A stretch of DNA of 64,000 nucleotides from Haloplanus sp. CK5-1 (GCF_037201915.1 NZ_CP147505.1:2976001-3040000), one strand, 5' to 3'. Counted from the stretch's first letter, positions 36,326 through 45,819 are shown. Program-made: numbers and translations. The notes: generated by a model not told the origin, from the sequence alone.

Positions 36326-37090
36326 TCAATCGATTTGTTCTTTCGATTCGTACCACTGCCTGAGAAGATGGTCTTCAAGGTTGAACAGCAATTGAACAAT
36401 AGGGCTTTCCAGATTCAACCGATAGTGCTGACTGCCCGCACTCTTATGACCATGTTTGATAATACCGTACTCAATAAAGCTCTCGCGATGATTGTACACC
36501 GCTCCGCGACTAACACCCGCGATACGGGCCCAGTCTGAAACATTAAGCTGTTGTTCCGGTTCGCTTAGGAACGCAGCCAGTAATTTCGGTTCCGGATGGT
36601 CCCCAAAGACCCAGGTCAGAGGCGTTCCTTCGGCATATGGGTCTTCGATATCTGCCGTAATATCGGAGTCTACGGGTGGGTCGCGGGTCGCCGTTACGGG
36701 TTCATCCTCATGTTCGTATTTGTATTTCAGAAGCGTCGCTTCCAATTCGATTAGGAGTTCTGTCGTCTTCGTGTCTGACAATTGGTATAGCTTGATATCA
36801 GTTTGGCCGACTTGTCCCATCTCCTCAAGGATCCCGTGATCCAATAGGTTACTCAAGTGATCGTAGACGTTGTTTCTGATCACGCCCGCTTGGCGTGCAA
36901 GGTCAGATTTGTTGAGTGGCCGGTCGTGTTCGCTCAGAATCGCCGCGACGAGTTTGACTTCGGGGTGGTTCCCCAAGACCCACGTCAGTGGCGTATCGTC
37001 AGCATAGGAGTCATCTTCATCTCGCGGTTCTTTCGTGTCGGTCTGGTCTCCGACACCCGATTCGTGGTGGTTCTGGTCTGGGTGAGACAT
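36326..37090 (-). CDS. tandem winged-helix regulator (two copies of the same domain)
   Basis: The 254-residue protein consists of two homologous halves, each starting D-x-Y-A-x-x-TPLTWV and continuing with a winged helix (KLVAAILSEHDRPLNKSDLAR, then GVIRNNVYDHLSNLLDHGIL; and KLLAAFLSEPEQQLNVSDWAR, then GVSRGAVYNHRESFIEYGII). It probably binds DNA as an internal pseudodimer. The start MSHPDQNHHES at 37090 is preferred to earlier Mets. A third single-domain relative is at 38089-38616. Confidence 0.75.
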   Translation of the reverse strand: MSHPDQNHHESGVGDQTDTKEPRDEDDSYADDTPLTWVLGNHPEVKLVAAILSEHDRPLNKSDLARQAGVIRNNVYDHLSNLLDHGILEEMGQVGQTDIKLYQLSDTKTTELLIELEATLLKYKYEHEDEPVTATRDPPVDSDITADIEDPYAEGTPLTWVFGDHPEPKLLAAFLSEPEQQLNVSDWARIAGVSRGAVYNHRESFIEYGIIKHGHKSAGSQHYRLNLESPIVQLLFNLEDHLLRQWYESKEQID

Positions 37091-37273
37091 GGTGGCTTCG
37101 AAAGCGTCCGTCCGGTTCCACATGGATGGCGCCCGTATGAGGGCACCAAAACTAGCCACCAATATAATGGTTTCCCTCCATACAGAGGTGGGCTTTGGAG
37201 ATACACACCCCTGCAACAATCACCGATTTAACTACTATATTAGGGCCATTATGATATAACTGAGAATACAAGT

Positions 37274-37558
37274 ATGTCTCACGTTCCCACGGATCTCATT
37301 GATGATTCTGACGACCATCGGTTTGCGGAGAAGCTCATTCGCAAACTCGGCAATAATTGTTGCGACCCAGATAATCCTGTCTCAGTCCGTACGCTGATGA
37401 CCTGGTTACGGGATAATGTGAGTCGGCGAGCGGTGAAGCGTATATTGGGGCAATTAATCGCTGATGAACGGACGCCTGTTGAAGGGGACGTGGAGGAGGA
37501 AGTCTACCTATCGATAGACTATTTCCACAATCCTGGATCGTCGTCGTACGGCAATTAG
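37274..37558 (+). CDS. small winged-helix-like protein
   Basis: This 94-residue protein (MSHVPTDLIDDSDDHRFAEK) shows the pattern AEKLIRKL, then RTLMTWLRDNVSRRAVKRIL, then short strands (EEEVYLSIDYF), which fits a compact winged helix. It is divergent from the tandem regulator and overlaps by four bases at its 3' end with the convergent, similar 105-residue gene. Confidence 0.6.
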   Translation: MSHVPTDLIDDSDDHRFAEKLIRKLGNNCCDPDNPVSVRTLMTWLRDNVSRRAVKRILGQLIADERTPVEGDVEEEVYLSIDYFHNPGSSSYGN

Positions 37559-37872
37559 TACGGACTGTCGATCCACGTAGTGTCAGCTCCTCTCTCCTCT
37601 GCAAATTCAAGGGCTTCCTCAAACGACGTCAGCCGGATATTCTTTCGGTGGCTGCCGCCGTACGCTTCAAGGGGGACAGTTGGATGGGTGACCATCTGAT
37701 CGATGACGTCTTTCACCTGACCTTCCTGATGGCTCGGGAACCAATTTGCGACGGTGCTTCGCTGCTTTTTGTGGGAGCCGACCACTTTCTTTCGTAGCAG
37801 CTTCTTCATCACTTTCGCTGCCATCCGGGCAGTCTCCTCGTCATCAAAGGGGTCGAGAGTGATGGCAGTCAT
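37555..37872 (-). CDS. small winged-helix-like protein, paralogue of the 94-residue neighbour
   Basis: The 105-residue product has the same order of elements as the 94-residue neighbour: AAKVMKKL, STVANWFPSHQEGQVKDVIDQMV, then a basic wing (HRKNIRLTSFEEAL). The two genes face each other with overlapping stop codons. Both are likely regulators of the element; function is inferred only. Confidence 0.55.
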   Translation of the reverse strand: MTAITLDPFDDEETARMAAKVMKKLLRKKVVGSHKKQRSTVANWFPSHQEGQVKDVIDQMVTHPTVPLEAYGGSHRKNIRLTSFEEALEFAEERGADTTWIDSPY

Positions 37873-38045
37873 CCGTTGCACCTTGTGTGTATCGCTAACA
37901 AACGACAGTATAATAAAGCTTGTGCTGAGAGAATACACTGATGGATTTTGAAGATACGTTAGCGTATTCCACTGCAACAGACTTTTGTAATATCGGGGCG
38001 TATTGGGGGTACGGGCAGTAAAAATCCGCTATGGGAGTCGTGCGA

Positions 38046-38067
38046 GCGAATGCGTAGTAGCATTCGC
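38046..38067 (+). promoter_or_regulatory. perfect palindrome upstream of a winged-helix gene
   Basis: GCGAATGC-GTAGTA-GCATTCGC is a perfect 8-bp inverted repeat ending 21 nt before the ATG at 38089. It is a good operator candidate for the encoded winged-helix protein or could form an RNA hairpin in the leader. Confidence 0.5.
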
Positions 38068-38088
38068 AAGACCACCCAACTGCAAACC

Positions 38089-38616
38089 ATGATACACACG
38101 CTATCCCTCCGGAAAACGATTGCGAACCTCTGCCAGGTCAGTGTCAGTGATGAGTTTACCAGGTTCATCCGATCGAAGGCACCGACTGGGTTGGTCACGG
38201 ACTATTTCGTCGAGACATGTTCGGACGTGATCACTCTGCGGGACAAGTTCACAGACAACCTAGCCTCGATCCCAGTTACAGATGGCGGAAAGGACGTCCA
38301 TGTCAGTGACCCCTATGCTGACGGGACGCCCCTCACATGGGTGTTCGGCAACACTCCGGAGACGAAGGTTGTCGCTGCGTTCCTTAGTGAGCCCGATACA
38401 GCACTGGATACCACCGACATTGCGCGCCTGGCAGGTGTCAATAGAACCGTTGCCGAGAAGCAGGCAAAGCAGCTTGACAAATATGGTCTCGTCTCTTGCC
38501 ACGGGGGTAATGAGACGGAATTGGTCTATCAGTTGGACATCCAAGATGAAAACGTAGTCCGTCTCCACAAGATGGAGGACAGCTTCCTGAAACGCGAATA
38601 CAACCAGGGAGGGTAA
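38089..38616 (+). CDS. winged-helix regulator, single-domain relative
   Basis: The 175-residue protein has an N-terminal helical region (SLRKTIANLCQVSVSDEF), a linker, and the same domain as the tandem regulator: DPYADGTPLTWVFG, KVVAAFLSEPDTALDTTDIAR and GVNRTVAEKQAKQLDKYGLV. The start at 38089, after the palindrome, is preferred over 38050, which lies within it. It probably regulates the element or its defence cargo. Confidence 0.65.
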   Translation: MIHTLSLRKTIANLCQVSVSDEFTRFIRSKAPTGLVTDYFVETCSDVITLRDKFTDNLASIPVTDGGKDVHVSDPYADGTPLTWVFGNTPETKVVAAFLSEPDTALDTTDIARLAGVNRTVAEKQAKQLDKYGLVSCHGGNETELVYQLDIQDENVVRLHKMEDSFLKREYNQGG

Positions 38617-39083
38617 AATGTACTGCTTTCACCACTGAGGCGGTCGAAGTATTGTTACTTTGTGAGCGGTACCCGCCACCGAGTAACAGCCCGACTGGAG
38701 CCTCCGTGATAGCTCATTGCAACGAAAGTAAACGGATCCCGTAAGGAGGATTGTAGAATATTATTCGCAACTATGAACAGCTGTCGGTGCCGGTCTGGGA
38801 AGTATTGTAGATCTCGGAACCGACCTTGATAGTGCTCTGTCGCGGGCGGTGGTCGGTTGGTGGATATTTCTCCAATGCCCGACGTCGACAGTAGTGGAAG
38901 GTCAAGTAGCTGTACTTACCGACTCAATTAGCTCACGTTGGATGCCGAACCGATGACCGACTCGCGCTGTGTATTCAGCATGGTCGTCAGCAACTCTCAA
39001 CACTCCGCAATATCGGTAGATGGGGCAGCGTGGCCTCGATCCCCGAAAGATGGACACTGGCAGAGATGACGAGCGGCCTCTGC
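38617..39083. other. gene-poor stretch between winged-helix gene and HNH gene
   Basis: No convincing gene is seen. A minus-strand frame at 38902-39093 (containing DDHAEYTARVGHRFGIQREL) is open but overlaps the HNH gene end and has no promoter; it may be a remnant. Confidence 0.35.
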
Positions 39084-39947
39084 TCAGGACCACTCTGGAT
39101 CTTCGGCGAGCACATCAGGCACATGCCCCAACTCCCGGTGAGCACGCTCGCGTAAAGTCTCGGCCAGTTCTTGGTTGAACTGTCGACCGCGTCGACCGTG
39201 GTGCACTTCTCGATGGCAGTTTGGACAGAGAGCGATCACCGCGTCAGGATGGTCGGGGCCGCCATCGCCGAGCCGAAAGACGTGGTGAACCTCCAGGTAC
39301 TCACCGCCAGAGGCGGTGACAAACGGCGCCTCGTCGCCACATCCTTGACAGACACCATCGGCCCACTCAAGTGCATAGTTTCGAACCGCCTGTGAGGTGG
39401 CGTAACTCGGGCCGCCGCTGGTCGTCTGAGCCGGGCTTTCGTCTGCGGCATTCTCTGCGGCCACCCTTATTGATCTGCCGGAAACTGTCTCTTTTTCACC
39501 GTCAGAACCGTCGCTGAGCTTTCGGAGGCGGAAGCGGATTTCATCCCGAAGCTTCCCATCAGCGCCAGCTCGCTCCTCGAAGTGGTGGTCGACGTACTCG
39601 TACTCCCCGAGGTATACGACAAACGTGTCGTCGACGGATGACTCCTCAAAGAGATGGACCTCGTTTCCATCCTCTGCGTGGTCCCGGAGGCCCGCGTTTG
39701 CCCGACCGTTCGTCGTCGACCTATCAAAGGTCTGGTTACCGGTTCGACCCTGTCCAGAGTATACGAACTCCGTCTCAGAGACGAACTCGTCTTTGTAGCC
39801 GTGCTCCTCGCCGCTGTCTCCAGTGAAGACGAAAACGCAGGGTACCTGAGCGGAGACGGATATCCCACACTGTGGATTACCACCAAACTGGTCGTGGATA
39901 CGCTTCCGTTTGATCCGCTGCCCGACGTGGAAGGGGACATTCGACAT
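39084..39947 (-). CDS. HNH endonuclease with ScoMcrA-like modified-DNA reader domain
   Basis: This 287-residue protein has an N-terminal domain of the SRA/ScoMcrA type (IHDQFGGNPQCGISVSAQ, CVFVFTGDSGEEHGYKDEF, FVYSGQGRTGNQTF). Such domains bind modified bases in type IV restriction enzymes. The C-terminal HNH nuclease has CQGCGDEAPF, EVHHVFRLGDGGPDHPDAV and CPNCHREVHH, giving a complete zinc-stabilised beta-beta-alpha-metal site. It would cleave invading DNA bearing modified cytosine or another modification. It sits alone, 3.7 kb from the McrBC operon on the same element. Confidence 0.82.
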   Translation of the reverse strand: MSNVPFHVGQRIKRKRIHDQFGGNPQCGISVSAQVPCVFVFTGDSGEEHGYKDEFVSETEFVYSGQGRTGNQTFDRSTTNGRANAGLRDHAEDGNEVHLFEESSVDDTFVVYLGEYEYVDHHFEERAGADGKLRDEIRFRLRKLSDGSDGEKETVSGRSIRVAAENAADESPAQTTSGGPSYATSQAVRNYALEWADGVCQGCGDEAPFVTASGGEYLEVHHVFRLGDGGPDHPDAVIALCPNCHREVHHGRRGRQFNQELAETLRERAHRELGHVPDVLAEDPEWS

Positions 39948-40152
39948 GCAACCTATAATACTCAATCACCCACTTCTTTCTTGTCGGCAAAGACGGCCAA
40001 TTATGGCAGCAGACTGGAATTTCTCTGACGCGCCAGCGATCCTCATCGATACGTCTACGCCTGTCCAGAGGCAGGACACCTACAGAGTAAGTGAACCGCC
40101 CTCTTCGGCAAACAGGTTAGCACGATTCCAGTGCTGAATACAGAGGGTGTAT

Positions 40153-40668
40153 TCAGGAGGACTGTAATCGCTTGTGTACAGCCCTCCATTTGTGTCCACT
40201 AATTCGACCGAACTCAACATCAACTTGCTTAGTGATTTCATGGACTAATTCATCACGTTCTACCGGCTCGATTCTATGCTCATCCGGTAACCGAGATTCA
40301 AATACAACAAAGTCGGTTTCATAGTAGATTACTTCGAGTCCGTGATGGATTTTTAACTCTATCTGTTCATTATCCTCCAATAAATTTAAGAAATCATCTG
40401 CTTCCGCTTCAGTTAGTAGCTTTTGATCAGATGTAGTTGTACTATCGTTCCAATACTCTATATGGCCATTCAAGCTGGCGAGACACACCGAACACAGTAT
40501 CTCTATAGCTAATCGCCTATCGCCCTCAACAACGACATCACATCCAGGTGGCTGTACAGATCCTCCAACAAGGTAGCATGCGTGTGCTCCTCCTATTTTG
40601 TCCCCGCAAATATCACACTCATAACGTTCCTGCCGCTGTAGCCGATCTGGAATGATCTCACGATTCAT
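40153..40668 (-). CDS. zinc-finger protein of unknown function
   Basis: The 171-residue protein starts MNREIIPDRLQRQERYECDICGDKIGG. Two Cys pairs (CDIC near residue 19 and CSVC near 60) can form a treble-clef or ribbon zinc site around a beta-rich core. The acidic C-terminal half is helical. Codon use is AT-rich. No family is recognised. Confidence 0.6.
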   Translation of the reverse strand: MNREIIPDRLQRQERYECDICGDKIGGAHACYLVGGSVQPPGCDVVVEGDRRLAIEILCSVCLASLNGHIEYWNDSTTTSDQKLLTEAEADDFLNLLEDNEQIELKIHHGLEVIYYETDFVVFESRLPDEHRIEPVERDELVHEITKQVDVEFGRISGHKWRAVHKRLQSS

Positions 40669-40891
40669 ATTCTATGCTCACATAGACCGTTCTTAAACGT
40701 CTATGCCCCAACCCCGTTTTTGCGAGATACGCGCTATGTATTCAACACGAGACGGAGAATATCAACGCATTTCGATAGGAGGCTGAGCGACATGCAGGCC
40801 GCTGTAGTAACTGGACATATCTCCCTCAAGTATCGAAGCGGACCTGTCCAATAACAGGCATTTCTAAACAGACTGTCGAAAAACGCCGTTG

Positions 40892-40899
40892 TTTATATA
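40892..40899 (+). promoter_or_regulatory. TATA-like box for the 42-residue zinc protein
   Basis: TTTATATA lies about 31 nt upstream of the ATG at 40927, a strong match to an archaeal promoter. Confidence 0.55.
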
Positions 40900-40926
40900 C
40901 CCATACTCCCTGTCGAAATCCACAAC

Positions 40927-41055
40927 ATGATGGACTGTCCAGAGTGCGGCCATCGGATGCCGATACACGTCCGAAACAACGGTGAGGATGGCGAGGATAT
41001 GCACCGTTGTGGGATGTGCCGCGACGAATACCCTGAATCCGAGTGGCGGGCGTGA
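40927..41055 (+). CDS. 42-residue zinc-ribbon microprotein
   Basis: The frame encodes MMDCPECGHRMPIHVRNNG and then MHRCGMCRDEYPESEWRA. Two CxxC pairs are separated by about 22 residues, a complete zinc ribbon. A clear TATA box precedes it at near-leaderless spacing. Tiny zinc-ribbon proteins are common in haloarchaea; the role of this one is not known. Confidence 0.65.
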   Translation: MMDCPECGHRMPIHVRNNGEDGEDMHRCGMCRDEYPESEWRA

Positions 41056-41858
41056 CGGTCGCTTACTACGTTTGTGTTTCGACGGCCGAGTAAAGCCTGG
41101 ACTGGCTGCTGCGATCTATCGCTGATTACGCCACCGATAGCCTCGGTACCGTCATCATGACCACCGGCACCCACCGGGAGGACTACCGAACTGGGAAGGC
41201 ATATTTTGCCGCCAACCCGAAAGCGCGGTCCTGTGAATCTATTTCTATCCGATGGGAAAGCCTGCCGGCGTAGTCACAGAGAACAGGCTCGAAAAAATAT
41301 CGGTGGTTATCCGTCAGAAGGAGTCCAGTCAGGCTTGGTATTCCTGTGTATCCCGGCATGCGTCGGATCTGGAGGTGATCGGGTCTGTCAAGATCGCTTG
41401 TCCAAGTTAGATCGGACGTGGCAGAGGGTTTGATCCGATAGTCCAAAAGCGGGAGACTGCGGCGCTCTATTAGCAGGCGACACCGTATAATAAGCTCTGG
41501 ACCGAGTCGTCTAATGGCCTTTCTCCTTCCGAACTGTTCAGTACAATCTATTCTGGTCCTCGGTCCCGCCAACATCAAAGCTACGTCCGTCAGTTAACCT
41601 TCTACCGTTGATGACGAAGTTTTTGACGGATAGGTCGGTATGTTCCTAATATCGACGGAGAGGAGTGCTAATTTTCAACTCGAAATCAGGAGACGATTTT
41701 GATTTCGGGGTCTGACTGGATCACGATGCAATTCCCCGACAGCGTCACGCCAATAGCGCTTCTTCGTCCGTTGATTGGGTGAGCTAACACGGGAAGGCTT
41801 GGCTCGGATTATCTAACGCCGACGTCCCGAAATCACAGCAAAATCCAGAAATTAACGA
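41056..41858. other. gene-poor stretch of about 800 bp
   Basis: Several frames are open but none has a promoter, a convincing start and amino-acid composition typical of haloarchaea. The stretch may be decayed element DNA. Confidence 0.4.
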
Positions 41859-42476
41859 TCAAACTTTGATCAGGTGGTCGTAGATACGCTCGGTGGTCTG
41901 GATCGAGCGATGTCGAAGGCGGTTTCGGACATCGTACAGCGTGTTTTCGTCCTCGGTGTTCATCATTCGATAGGCGACACTGTGCCGCAGGGCGTGTGGC
42001 GTCACGTCCCCAGCATCTCCCCTAGAGCCATCGACGCGGTAGGGACGGACGCCCGCCATCTCCGCGACCTTGTGTAGCATATTCCGAACTCCCTGGGTAC
42101 TGATCCGGTCGGACGATCGGCCCGGGAACAACGCAGGCGATTCTTTCCACCTGCTGTTCAGGTACGACGAGACGAGTCGAGTAACGTCCGCGGACAGTTC
42201 CATCGTCACTGGACCGGGGCTGTTGTCGTTCGGATAGTCCTTCTGGATGTGGCCGGGGAGATAGAGCTCACTGTTCCCCTCTCGTAACATCTCGACATCG
42301 ACGTCGACGAGTTCACCCACGCGGAGGCCAGTGTCGTAAGTGAGTGCGATGATCGTCTCGTTTCGCTGCTGGAGATAGGGAGCCCCACCCTCGTAACATG
42401 CCGTACGTAGCGCGTCGACTTGGTCGGGAGTTAGCCACACCTTTGCTCGAACTTTGGAGTTTGCATTTTCGGGCAT
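41859..42476 (-). CDS. tyrosine recombinase (catalytic-domain-only integrase)
   Basis: This 205-residue protein carries all tyrosine recombinase residues: Arg in YDTGLRVGELVDVD, Lys in the GHIQKDYP hairpin region, His-x-x-Arg in THALRHSVAYRM, His in LRHRSIQTT and the nucleophile Tyr in RIYDHLIKV. It lacks the usual N-terminal SAM-like core-binding domain. It may act with a partner, or resolve multimers or invert DNA within the element. Its position in mid-element suggests it is not the integrase for the tRNA-Pro site. Confidence 0.85.
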   Translation of the reverse strand: MPENANSKVRAKVWLTPDQVDALRTACYEGGAPYLQQRNETIIALTYDTGLRVGELVDVDVEMLREGNSELYLPGHIQKDYPNDNSPGPVTMELSADVTRLVSSYLNSRWKESPALFPGRSSDRISTQGVRNMLHKVAEMAGVRPYRVDGSRGDAGDVTPHALRHSVAYRMMNTEDENTLYDVRNRLRHRSIQTTERIYDHLIKV

Positions 42477-42790
42477 TCGAGGACAGTCCTATTATAAACG
42501 ATACAGGGTCTAATCACTTCGAACTTTGGACTCCACAAGTAGACTCCCAAGTTCGGCACAACCGCAACTCGGCTGGTTTCAATCCCGATCTTGACAGAAT
42601 GTTGAATGCTCGATACCAGCGATTCAGAGTACGTCAATCATATGAGTGGGTTGGGATGAACCTATTCAGTTGCATATCCACGGTTGCTCTGAGGGTGCTG
42701 TTTATAAGTATCTGAACATTTTGATTCCGGATACGGATTTCGAAGGTTGTTGAATCTCTAAAATTCAGCAAAAATATCGCCTGAATAGAC

Positions 42791-42797
42791 TTTTAAT
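42791..42797 (+). promoter_or_regulatory. TATA-like box for the McrBC operon
   Basis: TTTTAAT is centred about 27 nt upstream of the ATG at 42821, fitting a leaderless transcript for the three-gene operon. Confidence 0.55.
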
Positions 42798-42820
42798 GAC
42801 CGGCCTGTTTGAACACGGTA

Positions 42821-44053
42821 ATGAGCGACTCTTCGGATGACGATTACTCCCTTGAGCAGGCGAAGGAAGATATCGGGATCCTCCGGCGTGTCGAGAGTGA
42901 GACTGTCGAGGCAATCAGGAATACCGAAGAGGAAGCAGTTATCGAATATCTCATCAAGGAACAACAGCTGGACATCGCCCACGAAGGGAAACGCGGACTG
43001 GGGAATGTTAGACGTGCTGTCCTCGAATCAAATGCTGCATCCGACGAACTCAAGCGACTAGTGAGTCTTCGGGGCGATGAAACCCCAAAGGACATCTTGG
43101 TGCCACGGGAGGTCAAGCGCAACGCACAGGTCGCTCTCGAAGCTGGGAAGCCAGTCGTCCTATACGGCCCGACAGGTACTGGGAAGACAACCTTCGCGAA
43201 GCAACTTGCGCGTGAAACCTGCATCGGCTATACACTCAACACCGCTACTCCGTCCTGGACCCCTTCAGACATTATTGGGGGGATCAGTCCAGACTACTCT
43301 GGCGATTCATTGAGTTATCGTACGAAACTCGGCTGTGTATCGGAGGCTGTACAGCGTGCTCGCCGATTCGACGGCGAGTACGGGGTCATCCTCGACGAGA
43401 TTACCCGCGCAGACATTTCGAAAATATTCGGGCCGCTCTACACAGCTATTGAAAACCCCCATCAAACGATCTTCGAGACTGACGATGGTGAAACCATCGA
43501 GCTCGACGAACGGGTGAATATCATCTGCACGATGAACATGTCCGATAGGACGGTAAACGAGCTCGACAACGCTATTACTCGCCGCTTTGCGATGATCGAG
43601 CTCGACGAATACGAGGAAGACAAACGCCGCCAGCTGTTCAAAGACTGGATCAACACCCACATTAGTGGCAATTCGGATCTCGACGAAAGCGAGATTCTCA
43701 GGCTCTTCGAACGCGACTATCAGGGGATCAATCACGGCAATGAGTCGACATCCCAAGGGTCAATTATGCGCTTCGGTCCGATGCATTACCGGGATATCGC
43801 CATCTTCCTCGGTGTTGGCTGTCGCGAGGGTGGCGCATACGAGCACGACCAGACCGAAGCGGTCGGCCAAGCATTCCAGACTTATATCGTCCCACGTCTG
43901 CTGAACTCGGCAGCATTCCCGCAGGTCGAACGTATAGCCGAGCACTATCGAGCACTGAACGGTGAGTTCGATGAATTCGACCTTTCGCCCGCTGCTGAAC
44001 TTGCAGAACGAGAACTTGAGCAAGAGCGCCGCCAGATGGGATCCTACGAGTAA
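42821..44053 (+). CDS. mcrB: McrB-like AAA+ GTPase
   Basis: The 410-residue protein has a helical N-terminal part (about 100 residues) without a recognisable methyl-DNA reader and an McrB-type AAA+ domain. Walker A is LYGPTGTGKTTFAKQL (about residue 114), Walker B is GVILDEITRADISK (about 188), and the family signature CTMNMSDRTVNELDNAITRRF follows (about 228-248). McrB motors translocate DNA and activate the McrC nuclease upon recognition of modified DNA. It overlaps mcrC by one base (TAATG). The missing standard reader suggests recognition resides in the N-terminal helices or in another subunit. Confidence 0.88.
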   Translation: MSDSSDDDYSLEQAKEDIGILRRVESETVEAIRNTEEEAVIEYLIKEQQLDIAHEGKRGLGNVRRAVLESNAASDELKRLVSLRGDETPKDILVPREVKRNAQVALEAGKPVVLYGPTGTGKTTFAKQLARETCIGYTLNTATPSWTPSDIIGGISPDYSGDSLSYRTKLGCVSEAVQRARRFDGEYGVILDEITRADISKIFGPLYTAIENPHQTIFETDDGETIELDERVNIICTMNMSDRTVNELDNAITRRFAMIELDEYEEDKRRQLFKDWINTHISGNSDLDESEILRLFERDYQGINHGNESTSQGSIMRFGPMHYRDIAIFLGVGCREGGAYEHDQTEAVGQAFQTYIVPRLLNSAAFPQVERIAEHYRALNGEFDEFDLSPAAELAERELEQERRQMGSYE

Positions 44054-45813
44054 TGAGTACCGTCGACGAAGTGTATGAATTCGGGCAAGACACCTTCAAC
44101 GTCCCCGAGCGGGGAGAAATCCGGATAGAGGGGTGTCCGTCCAGCATCGCGGACCAGCTTCGTCGCGCATCATTCACACAGGAAAGCCCCGACGTCTTCA
44201 CGAAGAGTCAGGAATCCCTTGGTTCCGACCAGGAGTATGACGTCGTCACGGTAACTGTCGACGGCGAGAACGACGAGACTCTACACGTTGAGGCGACCGA
44301 CATCATCGGCGTCGTGAGCTTGACCCCATCTTCGAAAATCCAGGTCGACCCCAAAATCGAGTGGGAGTATATTTTCGATATGCTCCTTGCGATCTACGAC
44401 CAGAACCGCTCGATCGAGTATCACGGAATCCCGCTTCAGGATTTCCTCTCGGACGATATCGACCTTGACGACGTTTTCGTCGTACTGGCAATCAACTATC
44501 TCGACGGCTTGGAGGAAATCGAACGACATGGATTCATCCGTGACCTCGTCATTCGTCGTGTCAATAGCCTGAATGGCCGGGGTGAAATCGATGTCGAGCA
44601 GACGCTCCTGAACCACGCACGCGGAAACCTCAAACCCCACTGGATCCGCAACGAAATCGAACATAACAACGCTGCGAACTCGTTGCTCCACTATGCAGGA
44701 AAGACCCTCCTCCGACTGTTTCAGCAGAAATCGTCCGAGCGCGATCACCCGGCCTATGACCGTATCTTCTCGGAAGTACACCGAGAAGTCGAACGCTTGG
44801 AGGATATGGGAGTCAACAGCAGTCTGGACCGGATGGACGAGTATCGTCGAATTTCGCTGGGGGATCTCCCGAAGCAGCGCCGGTACTACCAGAAAGCGTT
44901 CGACGTCTCGAAGGCCATTATGTCGTCGTCGCTTGGACAGCAGCTTCGGGAAGGACCCCGTGAGTTGGTGGTTGACTACGTCCTCAACATGGAATCGTTG
45001 TTCGAGCAGTACTCGCAGGTCGTCATCGAGCGCAAGCTCGATTACGTGAAGTCCTATGACCATCTCGGTGAGTTGGACGACGTAACGCCCGTTCGGTCGC
45101 CGTCAGTCAATCCCTTCGAAGACGAAAACGAGATCTATCATCAGCCGGATCACGCCCTCCAAGAGGCTGAGGAGACTATCGCAATCCTCGACTCGAAATA
45201 CTACGCTGAGGGCCACGATCCAGTCAAGGAGTCGCCGTCTCGATCCCGGCTGTTCAGTTATGCCTACTTACTCCACGCTGACCATCTGGGCTTTCTCTGT
45301 CCCCTGCTGCCGCCGCGACGACGACGTGTTGTCCAAACCGGGGCAGAGCTTCAAATCATCTCGCCAGATGGGGAGTTCACGCTCGATGGGTACGACGATG
45401 CCGTCCACGAATACCTGCACGATGTCCTCGTGGGCGACTACCCAGAACTTGAAGCGTTCCGCGCCGTGACGCAGAACCGACTCTGTCTGGACGGCGCTGA
45501 CGAGGATGATCTCTGCGAAGCGAAGTCGATGAGTGGTCCGTTCGCGTTCAAGGATGCACGAGATTTCTCGCTCCGTGTTGTCAAGGCCGCAGCTGACGAG
45601 CACTCGTGGGATGTCCGAAATCGGTACGATCTTGAACAGGACGGTGACTGGACGCGCGAACAGATTGAAACCCGGTGTGGCCGCCGGTACGAGCATGCAA
45701 CAACCTGTATTCCCGTGTTCTGTCGAGATGATGGCCAAGAGTGGATCGACCTGTACTTCTTCCAGAACGGTACTGGCCAGGTCGAAAAAGAGGGTCCTCT
45801 GAAACTGCTTTAG
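44053..45813 (+). CDS. mcrC: McrC-like restriction component with PD-(D/E)xK nuclease
   Basis: This 586-residue protein has an N-terminal beta domain that would contact McrB (residues about 1-110, ending VVSLTPSSKIQVDPKIEW) and helices (RLFQQKSSERDHPAYDRI). The PD-(D/E)xK core is at about 361-382 (HQPDHALQEAEETIAILDSKYYAEG, with Asp and the DSK motif). It then continues for over 200 residues beyond the usual McrC end, including FAFKDARDFSLRV and a Cys-containing tail. It is longer than typical McrC (about 350-450). It is translated together with mcrB and the third gene. Confidence 0.85.
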   Translation: MSTVDEVYEFGQDTFNVPERGEIRIEGCPSSIADQLRRASFTQESPDVFTKSQESLGSDQEYDVVTVTVDGENDETLHVEATDIIGVVSLTPSSKIQVDPKIEWEYIFDMLLAIYDQNRSIEYHGIPLQDFLSDDIDLDDVFVVLAINYLDGLEEIERHGFIRDLVIRRVNSLNGRGEIDVEQTLLNHARGNLKPHWIRNEIEHNNAANSLLHYAGKTLLRLFQQKSSERDHPAYDRIFSEVHREVERLEDMGVNSSLDRMDEYRRISLGDLPKQRRYYQKAFDVSKAIMSSSLGQQLREGPRELVVDYVLNMESLFEQYSQVVIERKLDYVKSYDHLGELDDVTPVRSPSVNPFEDENEIYHQPDHALQEAEETIAILDSKYYAEGHDPVKESPSRSRLFSYAYLLHADHLGFLCPLLPPRRRRVVQTGAELQIISPDGEFTLDGYDDAVHEYLHDVLVGDYPELEAFRAVTQNRLCLDGADEDDLCEAKSMSGPFAFKDARDFSLRVVKAAADEHSWDVRNRYDLEQDGDWTREQIETRCGRRYEHATTCIPVFCRDDGQEWIDLYFFQNGTGQVEKEGPLKLL

Positions 45814-45819
45814 ATAATA

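Noticed and set aside
38902-39093. A 63-residue minus-strand frame after the HNH gene
   Set aside because: It overlaps the HNH gene end and lacks a promoter or motif. It may be a remnant, but support is too weak for a gene call.
41183-41578. A 131-residue minus-strand frame
   Set aside because: It has a basic, Arg/Leu-rich composition unlike haloarchaeal proteins, no promoter and no recognisable features.
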